Counted from the first letter of the stretch, positions 1 to 11,390 are shown. The stretch is 64,000 nt of DNA from Hippasteria phrygiana (GCA_037893225.1 JAZGUH010000945.1:682001-746000); one strand, 5' to 3'. Numbers and translations: made by a program. Notes: generated from the sequence alone by a model not told the origin.

Positions 1-301
1 ACATAACTGTCGCCCCATTGTGAAAGTCGCCCCTTTGTAGTGTTTTTTAGTAGGGTACGTGGGGAAAGTGCTCTAAATGGGCGACTCGCGCGTCTTCATT
101 TTTTGGGTTATTTCGGGCAGAGTCGCCCGTTTGCCGCATGCACAGGAATATACATAATAACAATAACACTTAAAGCAAAGCCCATGTGCGCTTAACTTGG
201 AGCTGGGGCTGTAAACTCCCAAGGGAGCTGAAAACGTTTCAGGAATGATTGTTAGGCCCGATGTTCAGGGGTAGTAAAAATGGTAAACGATGCAATTTGG
301 T
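1..301. other. Unassigned repeat-like stretch
   Basis: No ORF of note. The word GTCGCCC and its complement GGGCGAC recur at about 10-40, 84-92 and 122-130, which suggests the edge of a dispersed repeat cut by the window start. The part nearest 301 is probably the 3' region of the LINE that follows on the minus strand. Function unknown. Confidence 0.3.
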
Positions 302-1852
302 TTAACTAAAAAGAACGTTGTAAATGCCGATTCCTTCGACCGCAGTCGAGATCGATGCCACTATGTTTCGCCATTGAGTCCTGTTAGCCATCGCCGCACC
401 CAGTTCATCAAACGCAAGGCCAGTGTCTCTTGACACTGCATCTGGATATGTAATTGGCCTAGTTCTTCCTCTGGATGGACATGGAAGTCTCCATAGCAGT
501 ATATCAGAGATGACCTGGTCCTTCGCCCTGTAGCAATGACCTGCAAATCGGGCTCCTCTTTGTGTGACTGTAGTTGAGATATGTGGAATCTCTCCATAAA
601 TTTGGGCTTTAGTTGGGTGGTTCTTCCATGACGGATTTTGGACTCGCATTAGAAGCCTGGTGTATGTGCCATCTAGACGTTTCTGTAGCTCTATTTTCAT
701 AGTCCATGTTTTGGCGCCGTACAAAGTATGCTATCTACACAGGCTCTGAAAAAGACGATCTTTGTTGCATTGGAAATATCAGATTGCCATACATTGTGCA
801 GCTTGTTACATGCGCTCCAACTTGTCCCTTTCTTGAGAGAAAATCCTTCCTACTGTCTGCTACAAATGCCCCAAGGTATTTGAAGTCGTTTACTTCTTTG
901 ATATCGGAGCCGTTTCTGCAGTGAATAGGTTGGTGGTGTGCATCGTCATTAAGAGTCAGGCATTCTGTCTTCTTAGCATTCAAATGCAGACCTATTTTAG
1001 CAGCTGAATCTTCAAGAGAAGTATTTCCTGCGCCGAGGATAACAGTTCAGCAATCAGGGCGAGATCGTCTGCGTAGTCAAGGTCTGTTAGATGCTTCTGA
1101 CTCCTTCGACCAGATCTTCTGCCAACTGTGAGTTGATGTCAACAGATTACAAAGAGAAATGGAGCGAGCGTATCACCTTTCATTTCATTTCATTTCATTT
1201 CGGTTATATTTCGGTTATATTTCTAAAAAACACCAAACAAAAAGTCCAAGGACTAAAAATTTCTAGTTTACATTAACACTTAAGATAAAACAATTACAAT
1301 TTACACAGTCATTAAGAAGAATAAGTTACATTAACTTAAAAAATACACATTATAATAAAAAACCTTGGAGTATACCTGCTGTTGTGAGAAATTCCTGGGT
1401 TGGGCCATCCAAGCTCTGAGCGAAGCAAAAGGGTTGTCATACATTACTACAATAGCTTTAACAATCTCATTGGGAATACAACAAGTAGGATGTGCATCAT
1501 CACTTTCCTGTTTACACCATTAAAGGCTTTCTAAAAATCTATAAATACGATGGCGGCCTTTCTTTTTGAGACTCGTAATTCTTTAATGATTCTACGTAAG
1601 GACAGAATCTACCCTTGCAAAAGCCATTGGTTTCTTCCAAGGATGGGTTCAATATGTGGTGTAATGCGATGAGTTAGCGGCGATAGGTGATAATGTGATA
1701 CCTCTGTAATTTTCAGGGAGTTGGAGATCGCCTTTCTTCGGTAGCGGGATGATGCAAGATTTGGAGAGTGCAGCAGGTTTGTTATTATTGATAATTATTA
1801 ATTCAATGTAACATGTCAAGGAAACTGTCCTGCATGTACTCAAGTCATACAA
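302..1852 (-). pseudogene. LINE (non-LTR) reverse transcriptase, broken
   Basis: Minus-strand remnant of a non-LTR retrotransposon RT. Read in the gene direction it shows an N-terminal RT region with IIPLPKKGDL and LPENYRGITLSPIAA (about 1770-1690). A degraded palm follows with NGFCKGR and KAFNGVN (about 1620-1500), then the catalytic motif LDYADDLALIAE (about 1075-1040), then NAKKTECLTLN and DFKYLGAFVADS (about 980-870). It ends in a C-terminal region with YGAKTWTMK and RFAGHCYRAKD (724-302). At least three frame changes and internal stops break it, and 1160-1370 looks like unrelated filler between the palm and the YADD region. No endonuclease domain is visible, as expected for a 5'-truncated copy. 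Clade not assigned. Element identity is secure; exact ends are not. Confidence 0.85.
1178..1223. repeat. CATTT microsatellite
   Basis: Four to five tandem copies of a CATTT-type pentamer, followed by two copies of TCGGTTATATT. It sits inside the decayed LINE, between the palm and YADD segments, so it belongs to the sequence that interrupts the RT. Confidence 0.8.
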
Positions 1853-4235
1853 ATCCTATTGCATGGTTTCTTTAACTCCGTTCTTTCAATTAAGATGAGT
1901 CAGTTTTATAGCTTTCCTCAAAGCGAGTCAATGCGAGCTTTTATCTCATACTTCACTTCACACTTCCGACCATATGAACCTGCACAAAAATGAACCGACC
2001 CTATTCTATGCTAGCGCTAGTGACTCGACTCGAGTCCCTCATCAGACAAAATTACCCGGTTCCCTCTTTACGACAGAGGTAACTGCAAACTTCCCTCCTA
2101 ATGACAGGTTGGACACCACCGGTCACGATACCACTCAAGCTCCTTCCGACTAACCCATCATGACGTCTCGTCTAAATTGTACCCGACTCGATTCGAATAC
2201 TCAAATTAGCCTTTTCGACTGGCCTGACTTTATTCCAATCCCACCAACCCACTCGATTCGCATATTAACGTTAAATTTCCAGTAGGCCCAAACGCGACTC
2301 GGCCAACTCTATATAACTAGGGTGACAGGGCCCCTTATTGGTGACTCAAATTAGTCCAAACGTCTATTTGCGGAAACTCTCTGCACTGTGGACTATGCAC
2401 TAAGCGTTTCGTGTTTCATTTTCTAGACAAAAATCAAATACCAAGCAGACGTGATTGATTTTACACTCGCAGAAAATACAACTCGTTTGGGGATTTCCAA
2501 AGATCCTCTGGTACGTCATCATGAAAACCAGCGGCACCCCTCCCAATTTTTCTTATCACTTTTTTGTTTTGATGTTGTGATTTCGTTCGGCAGCTTCTGA
2601 CGTAAGCACAAATTCATTATTCGATAGCTGAACTTTTATCATAGATTAAAAACAAACAAATAAAGGTTCGCAATTACGGCACGTACGCCGCATGGGACAG
2701 GCGGGCTACTGCGTTGGTGCTCTGAGGCAGTGAATCCCCGTACGCAGCACAGATGGCAGGAATGAATCGGATATCCCGTAACGCTTTCCAAATAAATGGA
2801 CGGAGGGCACAGCCATCTGACAGGAAAAGAAAAGCATTGATCACAAATCTTGTGGATTTACCGCGCTGCACCGTCTTGCTGCTTCCGAAAATTGCCGTCT
2901 TCTGGCGACGCCTGGAGAAGACCCGATGGAAAAACCGTCCTGCGATGCCGGGGTAGCGTTGGAGACGGTACGATGTCCCGGGCCGTCACACCATTTTGTT
3001 TGGAAAGCTTAGGACGTATTAAGCGTGCATCGGCGTATAAACTTCACAGGGAAGGTGTCAGTGCTATAGGAACAAAACACCCTGTAGTCTTAGGCAAAGA
3101 GGATCAGTTACTGTAAAGCCCTGCCTCGGCACTCTCCAATTTCGATATTTATCCTAAGGGACATTACCTTTGGACTGTCGTCTAAGTTAACGGACTGCAT
3201 AATTTACAAGCACTGCACCAGTCGACTGCGCCCGTGTACTGAAGACTAGGGTAAACCCTCCGGACTTAGTTGAAGCAATTCCCGAATGGTTAATGAATTT
3301 GTTTCCCCCAAATCTTCTTCGATTATCACCCTTTGCATTTACGTTCATAATTTCAATTTCCTGAAAAGCCTCACCACAAGCATGAGTGTACAGTAGGCCT
3401 CACAACTGGATACGAAGTATATATATCTTCATAAGCACAACAGGCCATTTTCCCTGGTATGTCACCTCCAATCATGATTTGACCCATGAACCACAAAAAG
3501 CATTTTGGTTTGTACAGTGTTGTCCATGTCTATTCAAGTCCGAGCCATGTAAAATGTATGTTATAGACACAAAACAGAACAAAGCAAAGCATTTGCGCGC
3601 GTTTTGTATATTCCGGCTAAGAATACAACCAATGAAATCACAGACACTCTGTAGCCGCCGACGAATCTGTCTCTTTGATAACCCACAGTCTCGTTAATCA
3701 GCGGCGCTGTTTATGCGTTTTACAAGGCAATGACCCACCATTCACAATGTAATTCATTGCTGCCTCCTTACAGAATTACGCATCGATTTTCCAATCAATG
3801 CAAAGTGTTGGTGTCCGGGAAAACTCCTTTCCACCTACATATTTCAAGGCAATGTAAAATATAATTGGGTGATAACCTGCGAGGCACGTATACGGTGGAT
3901 AATTGTCATTCATCAGAAAAAGATGGGATTCTCCTGAACGCCAGGTGAAAGATATATTTCAGATGTCTGTAGTAAAACAAAATTAGCTTAACAAACCCAG
4001 AAAAACATACAGCAATTATTCATTTATGTGATTGCAGGGGGACAGTGTCACCTTTATTGAACAAGGAGAAAGTAACAATTTGTTGCAATACCGGACCATA
4101 CTCAAGGAAAACGATTTGGTCTTGCAGTAAAACCTTCTTATAGGGCTGACGGAATTGTTTTCCCAATACAATGATATGTATATGTTCGATTTAACAGTTG
4201 ATTTTAACAGACTTTCACAATTGATTTTAACAGTT
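1853..4235. other. Intergenic, no supported gene
   Basis: About 2.4 kb without a recognisable gene. From 1900 to 2400 short words such as GACTCGA and ACTCGATTCG recur, and a TATATAA-like word sits near 2310. From 2670 to 3115 overlapping ORFs of 65-88 codons occur on both strands in GC-richer DNA, but none resembles a known family. Just before the LTR (4190-4235) the phrase TTGATTTTAACAG occurs twice. Confidence 0.5.
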
Positions 4236-5289
4236 TGTTACGGTCTGAAAATCTCCAGACTATCCGCATATATAAATTACTAGAAAAAAGCCTGAATTTT
4301 CTCAGATGCAACAAAGAAATCAAACAAGATCACACTGATATAAAGAACAAAGAAACAATGTGATTTAATAATGAAAATATTCAACAGGGTTTAACAAGTG
4401 TAGAATTAAGAAAAGATAACTTAACAATATATAACTTAACAGATCTTACGGGCAGGACTTATATAGGTGAGGGCTCAGACGACTTTGGCAGCTCTGCAAT
4501 GGGCGAGGACTTGGGCGAGGACTTGGGCGAAGACTTGGACGGCTTGGGCACTCAGCAACGGACAAGGACAACTCCAATAATGCGAGCGAATACGGTTCTT
4601 TGACGAGCTGGAACACGGGGCGAATTTACCTCTAAAACAGCCGAAGAGAGACGAAAACAGCGGGGGACGACACCAACTGGCTCCCGTCACGAAAATATGG
4701 GGAATATGAGACCCCAAATAATGAACCGACGACAGTTCACAAATATATGTCTCTTTTCCGGAAATAATACTCAGCTCTAACTGTCTCCAGACGCTCACGC
4801 AGACGAGTCATATACTGGTCACAGGTCCGAATAAAAACACATCGATTAACTTGATGACCAAACTCCCAACGAAATTCTCCGTCCGTCGAAAATAATCTCC
4901 AGTCCACCGTCGAAAATCAAGTCCTGATTCTATTCCGGAATTAGCCCGTATATAAAGGATTTAATTCATTCCAGAGATTACTAGAAATTCTAGAGAATCG
5001 TACAAATTACGTCACATCCAAAAATAATCTTTTACACAGGTTCTCGAAACGCCTAGCGTATACGAGATTGACCTGGCGTATGCGAGATAGACCTATACAG
5101 AAACCTCTGGAACATATGCTTGGCGTAAACAACTCTGACCCATTCATAAACAAATTCGTGTATGCAAATGTATGCAAATAAGTGGCGCGTGGCCTCGCCG
5201 GTTGTACTACATACCACTGAATGAGGGCGTATATACATTCCGTGAGGGGAATTTCATAACACTGACGGCATTTACTTGTGTACATAACA
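4236..5289 (-). repeat. 3' LTR of the Gmr1-like element
   Basis: 1054 bp, beginning TGTTACGGTC and ending ACATAACA on the plus strand. It is the partner of 10201-11390, with which it is largely collinear and very similar, so the insertion is fairly young. It contains a short tandem of GACTTGGGCGAG-type units near 4508-4545. It carries only one copy of the 19-bp AGTCCACCGTCGAAAATCA unit and one copy of the 54-bp outer end, both of which are multiplied in the other LTR. Confidence 0.93.
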
Positions 5290-5303
5290 TCTCCCCCCAT
5301 AAA
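5290..5303 (-). promoter_or_regulatory. Polypurine tract next to the 3' LTR
   Basis: On the minus strand the sequence reads TTATGGGGGGAGA and then runs straight into the LTR start TGTTATG. A G-rich purine run abutting the 3' LTR is the usual plus-strand priming site of LTR retroelements. Confidence 0.8.
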
Positions 5304-5431
5304 GAAAGAAAATTTACACAGAAAAGAAAATATGTCTGACTAAGACTTCTTACAGTAATAAGCAGAAGTATTGTGTTTAAAACTTACTGGTCTTACAACA
5401 CAAACAAATGAATGTAATTAAGTACAATCTT

Positions 5432-6625
5432 CTAAACTCTGGACAGAGCATCAGCCAAAACATTGCTCTTTCCAGCAATATGAATGATTTTGAGTGGGTA
5501 AGGTTGCAAAATCAAACTCCATCGAAATAATCTTTGGTTCTTGGTCTTGAATTTCTCCAAAAACACAAGTGGGTTATGATCAGTATAAATGATCGTCTCC
5601 CCAGCACCATTTGTTACATACACTTCAAAGTGTTGTAGGGCAAGGACCAGACCTAAAGCCTCTTTTTCGATGGTGGAGTATTTGGCCTGGTATTTATTCA
5701 GTTCCTTCGAGAAGTAACTAATCGGTCGCTCGATGCTTGACTCATCCTCTTGGAGCAAAACCGCTCTGACACCAACACCACTGGCGTCAATGGCTATTTT
5801 GAACGCCTTGTCAAACTTTGGCGCGGCCAGAACTGGTTCGTTTGTCAGAATGGCTTTCAATTTCTAAAAAGCACTTTGGCATGAGTTCGACCAAACAAAC
5901 TTTACATTCTTCTGTAACAGTTTAGTCAATAGAGTGGCAATGGTGCTGAAGTTCGGAACAAACTTTCTGTAAAATCCACTCATACCCAGGAATCTCATAA
6001 GTTCTCTTTTCCCTGTGGGTACGGGAAACTCTTGAATGGCTTGAATCTTTGCTACTCGAGGTAGCACGTGACCTTGACCGACCACATGACCTAGGTAGGT
6101 CACTGTTGCTTTGGCAAATTCACTCTTTTTGAGGTTTACCACCAGGTTCGCTTTAGAAAGCTTGTCAAACAGGGCACTCAAGTGTTTCAGATGGTCTTCC
6201 CAGGTATCGCTGTACACCAAAATGTCATCAATATAGACAACACAGTTTTCTAGCCCAGAAATGACTTGACTCATCATTCTCTGAAACGTAGCCGGGGCGT
6301 TTTTCATCCCAAAGGGTATCGTTTTACACTGGTACAGACTATCGGGTTTCACAAACGCCGAAATTTCTTTGGCTCGGTCAGTCAAGGGCATTTGCCAATA
6401 TCCTTTCAACAAGTCTATTTTACTGACAAATGCAGAATTTCCCACTCGATCAATGCAATCTTTCTGCCTAGGGATAGGATATGAATCAGTCTTAGTTTCT
6501 GCATTGACTTTTCGATAATCAATACAAAATCTAAGTGTCCCGTCAGGCTTTGGTACCATGACAATGGGAGAACTCCAGGAACTCTGACTATAGGTTCTAT
6601 AATGTCGTGCTCTATCATGAACTTG
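5432..6625 (-). pseudogene. pol: Reverse transcriptase and RNase H of Gmr1-like element
   Basis: The RT begins around 6620 with IEHDIIEP. A frameshift near 6570-6600 separates this from the main frame, which opens with MVPKPDGTLRFCIDYR. Motifs in order are DLLKGYWQMPL (first catalytic Asp), IPFGMKNAPATFQRMM, VVYIDDILVYS (catalytic YIDD) and LKKSEF with YLGHVV. The RT frame ends at an in-frame TAG at about 5862. The same frame then continues as RNase H (5860-5432) with IDASGVGVRA, TIEKEALGLVLALQ, YTDHNPL and a terminal ADALSR. These segments would copy the element RNA and remove the template. RT lies downstream of integrase, unlike ordinary Ty3/gypsy. Confidence 0.93.
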
Positions 6626-9022
6626 ACCTCTTCTCGAACCTTCGAGAATTTGTCAGGGTTAAGTCGGTAGGGTGCCTGTTTTATAGGTCTTGTATTTCCT
6701 ACATCAACATCATGAACGGCAACCGACGTACGGCATGGCTTGTCAGAACAAACTCACTCGTACTTTTGGAGTAGACTTGATAAGTCTCTCCGTTGGTCAT
6801 GGTGCAAATACCCAAGGATTTCGTCCAAATTAGCAAGAATTTCAGAATTTAAAAGCTGAACAGCCAAGAACTCAAGTTCAGCTGTTTTTGACTCAATGTC
6901 TTCATCATCTGAATTATCACTGTCGGGTTTTGACTCAATGACAGTTACCCCCACTGGTTGGCCAGAATTATCACGCTCGTAGTATCTCTTGAGCATGTTC
7001 ACATGACAAACTCTTTGGCTCATTCTTCGATCTGGGGTACTGACTATGTAATTTACATCATTGGGTTTCTTTTTGACACAGTAGGGCCCACTGAACTTCG
7101 CTTTAAGGGGCTCGCCAGGCAGAGGCAACAACACTAGCACTTTTTCGCCGGGTTTAAAGATGCGGACTTCAGATTTCTTGTCTGCTCTTGTCTTCATGAC
7201 CCGTTGGGACACCTTGAGATGTTCTTGTGCCACAGAACATGCTTTGGACAGCCTCTCCTTGAAGTTCGACACATAGTCGAGCAGATTAGTCTCATCCTCC
7301 TCTGCCAGAAAACTCTCCTTGATGAGCTTCAATGCCCCCCTCACCTCATGACCGTAGACCAACTCAAACGGAGTAAAACCGGTTGACTCGTTCGGTGAGT
7401 CCCTAGTTGCAAACAACAAACAAAGGAATTCCTTTGTCCCAATCTTCTGGGAAATCCTCGCAGTATGCTCTGATCATATTCTTGAGGGTTTGATGATACC
7501 TCTCCAGAGCTCCTTGAGACTGCGGGTGATATGCAGATGATTTCAACTGCTTGATCCCCAGCTCACGCAGGACTTCCTGAAACACACCCGACATGAAGTT
7601 AGACCCTTGATCGGACTGCACTTCTTTCGGTAAACCATTTCTTGTGAAAAACTGCATAAGAGCCTCAACAACAACTTTGGCTGTTATCTTCCTCAGTGGA
7701 ATGGCCTCTGGAAATCTGGTTGACAAATCCATTATGGTCAACAAAAACTGATGCCCGGACTTCGTCCGTGGTAGAGGACCAACACAATCAACGAGGACTC
7801 TCGTAAATGGCTCATCAAATGCAGGAATCGGTATCATCGGTGCAGGCTTGATTGATGGCTGTGGTTTCCACACCATCTGACACGTATGGCACGTCTTGCA
7901 GAATGCAACCACATCTTGGTGTAGCTTAGGCCAATAAAAATGCGCCATGACTCTAGCTTGAGTCTTTCTAATGCCAAGATGACCTGCAACCGGAATCTCG
8001 TGTGCAATTCTCAAGATCTCATCACGGTAACACGGAGGAACAACAATTTGATGAACAATACTCCATTCTTCATCAGCTGGTCTCTGGGTAGGTCTCCATT
8101 TCCTCATTAACACGCCAGACTTGACGTAGTAGCATTCTGGAACCCCCTGAACCTCTACCTCAGAACACGCTGTTTGGGCGAGCTTCCTTAAATCTGGGTC
8201 CGCTTTCTGCTTCTCTATCAGCGAGGATCGGCTAAACTTAGCATCTTGAGACACTCCCTCATTTTCTTCTACCTTATTGAAGAAAGTTTTCGCCAGCCAA
8301 ACACTAGAGTCTTCCTCTATCGGCACTGACTCTGCAACCTCCTTTTCCATCTGTTTCGACTGAGATCTCGTCACTGCACACTCGTGGAAGATTTCTGGAA
8401 ACTCCTCCTTCAAAGAATGAATTTCTGGCTCATCCACAGGTTCACCAGAGACAATAGGGGATGCCGACACTTTACCTCCCGCAACGTCATTACCTAGCAA
8501 AAACCCGACATCTTTCATCGGCAGACTAGGAACAACTCCAACATCCACAGGGCCAGTGAACAAGTCACATCTCAAATGTACCCTATGCAACGGGACAGGC
8601 ATAATATTACCCCCAATACCTTGAATCAACATTTTCGCATTTAGCGAACTTTCTGGAGACAATGACAACACATCCTCCAGCATCAGTGACTGTGACGCGC
8701 CTGTATCCCTTAGGATAACAACTGGACTGCCGGCTTCCTCAGACGCACACGACACATCACCACGATGAATAAAATCTTTGTAGATTTCATCAACGGGGTT
8801 GATTTCATCAACCTCCTTCGAAGAAGAAACACGGTTGCCAATGGCCTCACCGGACTTCCTACGAAGTAGAGTGTCCTTACGGACAAAAGCGACTGGCTTT
8901 TCGGAACGCTCTCGCTCGTCAGCGATGAACTTGAAGCATCTCGCCTTCTTGTGGCCCTTCTTGTGACAGTAAAAACATGTCATGGGAGGAAAAAAACTTC
9001 TTTCGGTCCTCCTTGGCTCCAC
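6626..9022 (-). pseudogene. pol: Zinc knuckle, protease and integrase of Gmr1-like element
   Basis: The reading frame opens near 9022 with a CCHC knuckle, CFYCHKKGHKKARC. Protease follows with catalytic LRDTGASQS and a LLGNDVAGG motif. After a linker containing CAVTRSQS comes integrase: an HHCC zinc finger (AHEIPVAGHLG, then CKTCHTC), and a DDE core with VDCVGPLP, QSDQGSNF and the glutamate in GALERYHQTLK. The frame breaks at about 7405-7419 and resumes with SPNESTGFTPFELVYG, a chromoviral-like basic region, and a GPY/F module (KFSGPYCVK with VNMLKRYY). A TGA stop at about 6754 precedes the RT. Integrase upstream of RT is the diagnostic feature. Confidence 0.93.
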
Positions 9023-10054
9023 TTGGTGATGGCGGCTTCTTATACGATGGATCAGGATTACCAGTGCTAGACTGTGCCTCGGAACCTGACTTGCCCCTAT
9101 CAGTGTGTCTGTAGAAAGCCTTTGACTGGAAATTAGTTTTGCCCATACTCATTTTGTGAGTTAACTCATAATCATCAGCTACAACTGCAGCTTTCTTTAG
9201 CTGGGTGATCTGGTGTTCTTCCAAATGGGTTTTGATGCTCAGTGGGACACTGTTTTTGAACTCCTCCATGAGGACAACTTCTTTCACTTCCTCAAATTTC
9301 TTCTTAACTTTGAGAGATCGATACCATCGATCAAACACAATTTCCTTTTGTCTAGCGAATTCGAAAAAGGTCTGGCCATTTGATCTAGTCAATTTTCGAA
9401 ATTTCTGCCTATAGGCTTTAGGAACCAACTCATAAGCATTCAAAATGGCTGCTTTGAATGTAGCATATTCACTACACTGGTCATCTGAAAGTGTGGCATA
9501 GACTTTTGAGCCTTACCCACAAACGTGCTCTGTAGGAGCAAATGCCAATACTTCTCAGGCCACTTAAGACTTTTGGCAGTTTTCTCGAAAGACAGAAAAT
9601 ATGTTTCAACGTCATGTTCGTTGAACTTTGGCACCAACCTCACGTTTTTCGCCAGATCAAAGTCAATTGAAGTTCTCTCTTTGCCTGTGTCTTTCTTTGC
9701 ACCTAATTCCAATTCTTTAATCTTCAGTTGATGTTCGAGTTCAAGCTTTCGTAGTTCAAGTTCTCTTTCTTTGTCTTTTTCTCTTTCTTCAAACTCAAGC
9801 CTGAGCCTTTCTTTTTCCAGCTCAATTTTGGCCAGCTCAATTTCTCGATCAGAAGTTTGCGGAGACTCAGCCATCTCTAGATTGAACTTTTCCGCAAGAA
9901 CGCTCACAAGTTTTGCCTTCTTGGTACTTCGAGAAATTTCTAGATGAGCATATCTAGCAACTTCATGCAACTCATCTTTTGTCAAATGTTGCAACTTTTC
10001 GACTGACAAATCTTCAATCTCCACGAAAGCTTGTGCATCGAACTTACTAGCCAT
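8919..10054 (-). pseudogene. gag: gag of Gmr1-like element, SCAN-related C-terminal region
   Basis: Starts at the ATG at 10054 (MASKFDAQAF). Residues about 70-115 form a highly charged coiled-coil-like stretch rich in ELEKERLRLEFEE-type repeats. The capsid-like part has VPKFNEHDVETYFLSFEK. A one-base deletion in an A run (plus-strand T4 at 9504-9507) breaks the frame. The next frame (9443-8919) carries AYELVPKAYRQKFR, QTFFEFARQKE and VVLMEEFKNSVPL, a helical layout like the vertebrate SCAN domain, which is reported to derive from Gmr1-like gag. A T7 run (plus-strand A7 at 8990-8996) is one base too long to join gag to the zinc-knuckle frame, so this second shift looks mutational. SCAN relatedness is inferred from pattern, not from an alignment. 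Confidence 0.85.
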
Positions 10055-10140
10055 GATTATTCTATACTAGCAACAATACAAAATGTGCGACCTTGTTTGA
10101 CGATATCGTAAACAAGGTATAATCGAACAAAAAGGTATAA

Positions 10141-10178
10141 TCGAACAAACATAAGCCAAGTGGCTTATGTTTGTTCGA
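10141..10178. repeat. Perfect 38-bp palindrome in the element leader
   Basis: Two 18-nt arms, TCGAACAAACATAAGCCA and its exact reverse complement, are separated by only AG. The palindrome lies between the primer-binding site and the gag start codon, so it would be in the 5' leader of the genomic RNA as a strong hairpin. A partial copy of the arm (ATCGAACAAA) lies just gag-ward at about 10121-10130. A role in packaging, dimerisation or translation is conjecture. Confidence 0.9.
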
Positions 10179-10179
10179 T

Positions 10180-10197
10180 TTCCCGTACAGGCCCCCA
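10180..10197 (-). promoter_or_regulatory. Primer-binding-site candidate
   Basis: On the minus strand, three bases after the 5' LTR end, the sequence reads TGGGGGCCTGTACGGGAA. The leading TGG is the complement of a tRNA CCA end. The first seven bases resemble the start of a proline-tRNA site, but the rest does not match well, so the primer tRNA is not identified. Confidence 0.6.
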
Positions 10198-10200
10198 ATT

Positions 10201-11390
10201 TGTTACGGTCTGAAAATCTCCAGACTATCCGCAAATATAAATTACTAGAAAAACGCCTGAATTTTCTCAGATGCAACAAAGAAATCAAACAAGATCACAC
10301 TGATATAAAGAACAAAGAAACAATGTTATTTAATAATGAAAATATTCGAGAATCAACAGGGTTTAACAAGTGTAGAATTAAGAAAAGATCTTATACAATA
10401 TATAACTTAACAGATCTTACGGGCAGGAATTATATAGGTGAGTGCTCAGACGACTTGGACAGCTCTGCAATGGGCGAGGACTTGGGCGAGGACTTGGGCG
10501 AGGACTTGGACGGCTTGGGCACTCAGCAACGGACAAGGACAACTCCAATAATGCGAGCGAATACAGTTCTTTGACGAGCTGGAACAAGGGGCGAATTCAC
10601 CTCTAAAACAGCCGAAGAGAGACGAAAACAGCGGGGGACGACACCAACTGGCTCCCGTCGCGAAAATATGGGGAATATGAGACCCCAAATAATGAACCGA
10701 CAACAGTTCACAAATATATGTCTCTTTTCCGGAAATAATACTCAGCTCTGTCTCCAGACGCTCACGCAGACGAGTCATATACAGGTCACAGGTCCGAATA
10801 AAAACACATCAATTATCTCGATGACCAAACTTCCAACGAAATTCTCCGTCCGTCGAAAATAATCTCCAGTCCACCGTCGAAAATCAAGTCCACCGTCGAA
10901 AATCAAGTCCACCGTCGAAAATCAAGTCCACCGTCGAAAATCAAGTCCTGATTCTATTCCGAAATTAGCCAGTATATAAAGGATTTCATTCATTCCAGAG
11001 ATTACTAGAAATTCTAAAGAATCGTACAAATTACGTTACATCAAAATATAATCTTTTACACAGGTTCTCGAAACGCCTAGCGTACACGAGATTGACCTGG
11101 CGTATGCAAGATAGACCTATACAGAAACTTCTGGAACATATGCGTAAACAACTATGCGTAAACAACTCTGACCCATTCATAAACAAATTAGGGTCAGCCG
11201 AGGTCGCACGTGTATGCAAATAAGTGGCGCGTGGCCTCGCCGGTTGTACTGCATACCACTGAATGAGGGCGTATATAAAATACATTCCGTGAGGGGAATT
11301 TCATAACACTGACGGCATTTACTTGTGTACATAACACATTCCGTGAGGGGAATTTCATAACACTGACGGCATTTACTTGTGTACATAACA
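10201..11390 (-). repeat. 5' LTR of the Gmr1-like element
   Basis: 1190 bp with the same TGTTACGG and ACATAACA plus-strand ends as 4236-5289. It is 136 bp longer, mainly because a 19-bp unit (AGTCCACCGTCGAAAATCA) is present about four times at 10867-10945, and because the outermost 54 bp are tandemly duplicated (11283-11336 and 11337-11390). On the minus strand a TTTATATACG TATA-like word (about 11270-11280) lies roughly 25 bases before CATTCAGTGG, a plausible initiator. Confidence 0.93.

Larger units (their letters stand above)
4236..11390 (-). mobile_element. Gmr1-like Ty3/gypsy LTR retrotransposon
   Basis: A 7155-bp element on the minus strand. It has two LTRs bounded by TG...CA, a primer-binding-site candidate inside the 5' LTR, a purine tract inside the 3' LTR, and internal domains in the order gag, zinc knuckle, protease, integrase (with GPY/F module), RT, RNase H. 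Integrase upstream of RT is the Ty1/copia order, yet the RT (YIDD) and the GPY/F module are Ty3/gypsy-type. That combination defines the Gmr1-like group described from deuterostomes. No envelope gene is present: RNase H ends 142 bp from the LTR. Four frameshifts and two stops make this copy non-autonomous. No convincing 5-bp target duplication is seen; only GTT is shared at the flanks (4233-4235 and 11391-11393). Confidence 0.93.

Noticed and set aside
5007..5300. Possible envelope or accessory gene downstream of RNase H
   Set aside because: The open frames lie entirely inside the LTR, and their duplicates appear in the other LTR. Between RNase H and the LTR there are only about 140 bp.
6266..9731. 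Plus-strand ORFs of 60-72 codons within the LTR element
   Set aside because: They lie antisense to clearly recognisable RT, integrase and gag sequence and have no motifs.
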